From assembly GCA_016703125.1 (NCBI GenBank), contig JADJCR010000008.1, positions 1-64,000 of the forward strand: a stretch of DNA of 64,000 bases. The letters run 5' to 3'. Shown here piece after piece: positions 60,913 through 64,000 of this stretch (its first letter is position 1; each line of letters opens with the position of its first letter). Below the pieces are notes generated by a model. The model worked only from the letters and a program-made list of their open reading frames with translations, ran no database searches and was not told the origin of the DNA. The translations under genes and the position numbers were made by a program. The DNA comes from Micrococcales bacterium. GTDB taxonomy: Bacteria > Actinomycetota > Actinomycetes > S36-B12 > UBA10799.

Positions 60913-63447
60913 ATGGACTTCACCACCAAAACGCAGGACGCGCTCGGGGCTGCGATCCGGCAAGCCGCAGCCGACGGGCATTCCGAAGTGACCCCTGCGC
61001 ACCTTCTGCATGCTCTGCTTGCCCAGGGTGAGGGCATCGCGGTCAGCCTGCTCGACACCGTCGGGGTGAACCGGCCCGCGCTCGACGCTGATGTCCGCGC
61101 GGCGCTGTCGGCCCTGCCGGCGGCCAGTGGCTCCTCGATGGGCCAGCCGACACTGTCCCGCTCGATGCACGCCGTCCTGCAGGCCGGCCAGGACCTCGCC
61201 ACCCAGCGCGGCGACGCCTTCGTCTCCACCGAACACCTGCTGATCGGCATCGCCCAGAAGCAGGCGGACCTGTTGCCGGTCGAGCCGGCGAAACTGCTCG
61301 ACGCGCTGGGTCAGGTAGCCGGCGACCGCCGGGTCACCAGCCAGGACCCCGAAGCCAGTTTCCAGGCGCTCGAGAAGTACGGAATCGACCTCACGGAGCG
61401 GGCCCGCGAGGGCAAGATCGACCCGGTCATCGGCCGCGACGCCGAGATCCGCCGGGTCATCCAGGTGCTCTCCCGCCGGACCAAGAACAACCCCGTGCTC
61501 ATCGGGGAACCCGGCGTCGGCAAGACGGCGGTTGTCGAGGGTCTCGCCCAGCGCATCGTGGCCGGGGACGTCCCGGAGAGCCTGCGGAACAAGAGCCTGA
61601 TCTCCCTGGACCTGCCCGGCATGGTTGCCGGTGCGAAGTACCGCGGCGAGTTCGAGGAGCGGCTCAAGGCCGTCCTCGAGGAGATTTCCAGCTCCGACGG
61701 CCAGGTCATCACGTTCATCGACGAGTTGCACACCGTCGTCGGGGCCGGCGCGACCGGCGAGGGTGCCATGGACGCCGGCAACATGCTCAAGCCCATGCTG
61801 GCCCGTGGGGAGTTGCGGATGGTCGGTGCCACCACGCTCGACGAGTACCGCGAGCACATCGAGAAGGACCCCGCCCTCGAGCGCCGATTCCAGCAGGTGC
61901 TGGTCGGCGAGCCGAGTGTCGAGGAGACCATCGGCATCCTGCGCGGGCTCAAGGAGAAGTACGAGGCGCACCACAAGGTCGCCATCGCCGACGCCGCGCT
62001 GGTCGCCGCCGCGACCCTGTCCGACCGCTACATCACGGCCCGCTTCCTGCCCGACAAGGCCATCGACCTCGTCGACGAGGCGGCGTCGCGCCTGCGCATG
62101 GAGATCGACTCCAGCCCGGAGGAGATCGACAAACTGCAGCGCCAGGTCGACCGCATGAAGATGGAGGAGATGGCCCTGGCGAAGGAGACCGACCCGGCCT
62201 CGGTCGAGCGGTTGGCCAAGTTGCGCGGCGACCTCGCCGACCGCGAGGAGGAGTTGCGTGCCCTGCGCTCCCGATGGGATCTGGAGAAGGCCAACCTCGA
62301 CCGCATCGGTGATCTGAAGATCCGTATCGACGAACTGCGCAACATCGCAGACCGTGCGGTACGCGACGGCGACCTCGAGCAGGCTGCACGCATCCAGTAC
62401 GGGGAGCTGCCGGAACTGGAGCGGGAACTGGAGAACCAGGGCGGCACCGAGGGCGGCATGGTGTCCGAGGAGGTCACCGCCGAGGACGTGGCGGAGGTGG
62501 TCGGCGCCTGGACCGGCATTCCCGCGGGCCGTCTCATGGAGGGTGAGACCGAGAAGCTGCTGCGCATGGAGGATGACCTCAGCCAGCGCGTCATCGGGCA
62601 GGCGGAGGCGGTGCGGGCAGTCTCCGACGCGGTGCGGCGCAGCCGTGCCGGCATTGCCGACCCCAACCGGCCCACCGGTTCGTTCCTGTTCCTGGGCCCG
62701 ACCGGTGTCGGCAAGACCGAACTGGCCAAGGCACTCGCGGAGTTCCTCTTCGACGACGAGCGGGCGATGATCCGCATCGACATGAGCGAGTACTCCGAGA
62801 AGCACTCCGTAGCCCGGCTGGTCGGTGCACCCCCCGGCTACGTCGGCTACGAGGAGGGCGGCCAGTTGACCGAGGCCGTGCGCCGCCGGCCGTACAGCCT
62901 GGTGTTGCTCGACGAGGTCGAGAAGGCCCACCCGGAGGTGTTCGACATCCTCCTGCAGGTCCTCGACGACGGCCGGCTGACCGACGGCCAGGGCCGCACC
63001 GTGGACTTCCGCAACACGATCCTGGTGCTCACCTCCAACATGGGTTCGCAGTTCCTCATCGAGCAGACCGTCCCGTTCGAGGTGCGGCAGGAGCAGGTCA
63101 TGGCGGTCGTCCGGCAGTCCTTCAAGCCGGAGTTCCTCAACCGGCTCGACGATGTGGTGATGTTCCAGCCACTGAGTCAGACCGAGCTCGCACAGATCGT
63201 GGACCTGCAGGTGGCGGCTCTCGACGAGCGGCTGGCCAGCCGGCGGATCAGCCTCGCCGTCACTGACGCTGCGAAGACATGGTTGGCCGAGCAGGGCTTC
63301 GACCCGATCTACGGTGCCCGGCCGCTGCGGCGCCTGGTCCAGAAGGAGATCGGGGACCAACTCGCCCGGGCCATCCTGTCCGGCGATGTCCGGGATGGCC
63401 AGGCCGTGACCGTCGACGTCGAGGGCGACCACCTGGTCCTCGCCTGA
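60913..63447 (+). CDS. clpB: ClpB disaggregase (Hsp100)
   Basis: ClpB threads aggregated proteins through its pore with help from DnaK. This 844-residue protein has the N-domain (1-140), AAA-1 with GEPGVGKTA, a coiled-coil M domain (about 400-520, rich in Glu/Arg/Leu), AAA-2 with GPTGVGKTE, and pore/sensor motifs such as GAPPGYVGYEEGG. I chose ATG 60913 over GTG 60907 because of its distance from the -10. Control by HspR is predicted. Confidence 0.98.
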   Translation: MDFTTKTQDALGAAIRQAAADGHSEVTPAHLLHALLAQGEGIAVSLLDTVGVNRPALDADVRAALSALPAASGSSMGQPTLSRSMHAVLQAGQDLATQRGDAFVSTEHLLIGIAQKQADLLPVEPAKLLDALGQVAGDRRVTSQDPEASFQALEKYGIDLTERAREGKIDPVIGRDAEIRRVIQVLSRRTKNNPVLIGEPGVGKTAVVEGLAQRIVAGDVPESLRNKSLISLDLPGMVAGAKYRGEFEERLKAVLEEISSSDGQVITFIDELHTVVGAGATGEGAMDAGNMLKPMLARGELRMVGATTLDEYREHIEKDPALERRFQQVLVGEPSVEETIGILRGLKEKYEAHHKVAIADAALVAAATLSDRYITARFLPDKAIDLVDEAASRLRMEIDSSPEEIDKLQRQVDRMKMEEMALAKETDPASVERLAKLRGDLADREEELRALRSRWDLEKANLDRIGDLKIRIDELRNIADRAVRDGDLEQAARIQYGELPELERELENQGGTEGGMVSEEVTAEDVAEVVGAWTGIPAGRLMEGETEKLLRMEDDLSQRVIGQAEAVRAVSDAVRRSRAGIADPNRPTGSFLFLGPTGVGKTELAKALAEFLFDDERAMIRIDMSEYSEKHSVARLVGAPPGYVGYEEGGQLTEAVRRRPYSLVLLDEVEKAHPEVFDILLQVLDDGRLTDGQGRTVDFRNTILVLTSNMGSQFLIEQTVPFEVRQEQVMAVVRQSFKPEFLNRLDDVVMFQPLSQTELAQIVDLQVAALDERLASRRISLAVTDAAKTWLAEQGFDPIYGARPLRRLVQKEIGDQLARAILSGDVRDGQAVTVDVEGDHLVLA

Positions 63448-63518
63448 GGTGCTGGCGCGCGACCCGCGCGAACGGACCAGATGTGATCGCGTGGGACCCG
63501 CGCCGACGTGGCGCGCAT

Positions 63519-63524
63519 TAGGGT
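63519..63524 (+). promoter_or_regulatory. Predicted -10 box of a leaderless mRNA
   Basis: TAGGGT ends 7 bases before ATG 63532. Confidence 0.5.
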
Positions 63525-63531
63525 GACCCCC

Positions 63532-64000
63532 ATGCGCACAGTCCTCATCGCCGCAACCGCCGGCGCCATCGCCATGACCGGTGCCGGGACGGCCCAGGCC
63601 GCCGACGACGTGACGGTCATGACCCGCAACGTCTTCCTCGGGGCCGACCTCGGCCCGGCCCTGCGGGCGGGTAGCGGCAGTGAGTTCCTCACCGCCATCG
63701 GCGAGATCGTGCGGCAGGTGGAGGCCACGAACTTCCCGCGCCGCGCCAAGGGCCTGGCCGCCGAGATTCAGCAGCGCAAGCCCGACCTCATCGGCTTGCA
63801 GGAGGCGGCTCTGTGGCGCAAGGGCAAGGTCGACCTCAACGCCGTCTACAACCAAGAGCCGACCGCCACGAAGGTCGTCCAGGACTTCGTGAAGATCCTT
63901 CTCAAGGAAGTCAACAAGGGCAAGGTCAAGTACGAGATCGTGAAGATCCACAACGAGTTCGACTTCGAGGCGCCGGCCGATCTCGACAACAACCTGAAGA
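63532..64000 (+). CDS. Secreted endonuclease/exonuclease/phosphatase-like protein (partial)
   Basis: This gene runs off the right edge after 156 codons. It has a signal peptide (about 1-23, ending AQA) and the start of an EEP-fold domain: VMTRNVFLGADL (the Asn metal/phosphate position) and KPDLIGLQEAALW (the metal-binding Glu). The family includes exported DNases, phosphodiesterases and sphingomyelinases; the rest of the active site is off the window. Confidence 0.85.
   Translation, partial: MRTVLIAATAGAIAMTGAGTAQAADDVTVMTRNVFLGADLGPALRAGSGSEFLTAIGEIVRQVEATNFPRRAKGLAAEIQQRKPDLIGLQEAALWRKGKVDLNAVYNQEPTATKVVQDFVKILLKEVNKGKVKYEIVKIHNEFDFEAPADLDNNLK

Noticed and set aside
60703..63951. 1082-codon open frame on the minus strand opposite clpB
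   Set aside because: clpB has full AAA motifs in the other strand. The antisense frame crosses the clpB promoter and a signal-peptide gene and shows only shadow composition.

Overview
The window looks like chromosomal DNA from a high-GC actinobacterium. The evidence is a dnaK-grpE-dnaJ-hspR operon with an HspR-type (HAIR) operator, a LytR-CpsA-Psr wall enzyme, a wax-ester-synthase/DGAT acyltransferase, a fused CysN-CysC, an actinobacterial dCTP deaminase, frequent GTG starts, and many genes whose start codon lies 6-8 bases after a TANNNT -10 box (predicted leaderless mRNAs). I cannot name the genus. There are no phage, plasmid, CRISPR or transposase genes.

Layout. 1-8 kb: part of an OmpR-type regulator with a secreted PepSY-like protein, an LCP wall enzyme, an enoyl-CoA hydratase, a GH76-like hydrolase, three tandem ~114-bp repeats, a DUF2786/zinc-hydrolase pair, and a two-component pair whose kinase has an in-frame amber codon. 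8-15 kb: thioredoxin-like lipoprotein plus CcdA, dcd, cysD-cysNC, and a GGDEF-EAL protein. 15-20 kb: YccF, a large membrane Fe-S oxidoreductase, an acyltransferase and PPK2. 20-26 kb: a copper-handling run (small His-containing membrane protein, CopC, CopD-CtaG fusion, Sco, PCuAC, DyP peroxidase). 26-34 kb: PemK-like protein, then two divergent groups encoding aminotransferases, aldehyde dehydrogenases, a saccharopine-dehydrogenase-like enzyme and an Lrp regulator; together they fit putrescine/GABA breakdown to succinate. 34-46 kb: DUF2252, YcaQ-type glycosylase, DUF2202, AspT/YidE transporter, pntAB, upp, tadA and an MFS transporter. 46-52 kb: a 1061-residue secreted protein of unknown role, WS/DGAT and tRNA-Ser(CGA). 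52-64 kb: the chaperone operon, two secreted proteases, clpB and the start of a secreted EEP-type nuclease/phosphatase.

The most notable non-coding content is two families of intergenic inverted repeats. Family A is five paired hairpins built on CCACAA(G/C)TGGGCG. Family B is five copies around GGGAGCG...CGCTCCC. One family A element lies inside a 218-bp tandem duplication that copied the ends of both flanking genes.

The 56.2-58.9 kb stretch is abnormal. An M28 peptidase and the N-terminal part of an S8 protease can only be read through about ten frame changes, all in the same -1 direction. Between them lies a decayed, internally deleted copy of dnaJ-hspR. Apart from the amber codon in the kinase, the other reading frames are clean, so this is either real local decay or a run of single-base deletion errors. 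dnaK and clpB share a nearly identical operator-promoter block, which predicts one HspR regulon.
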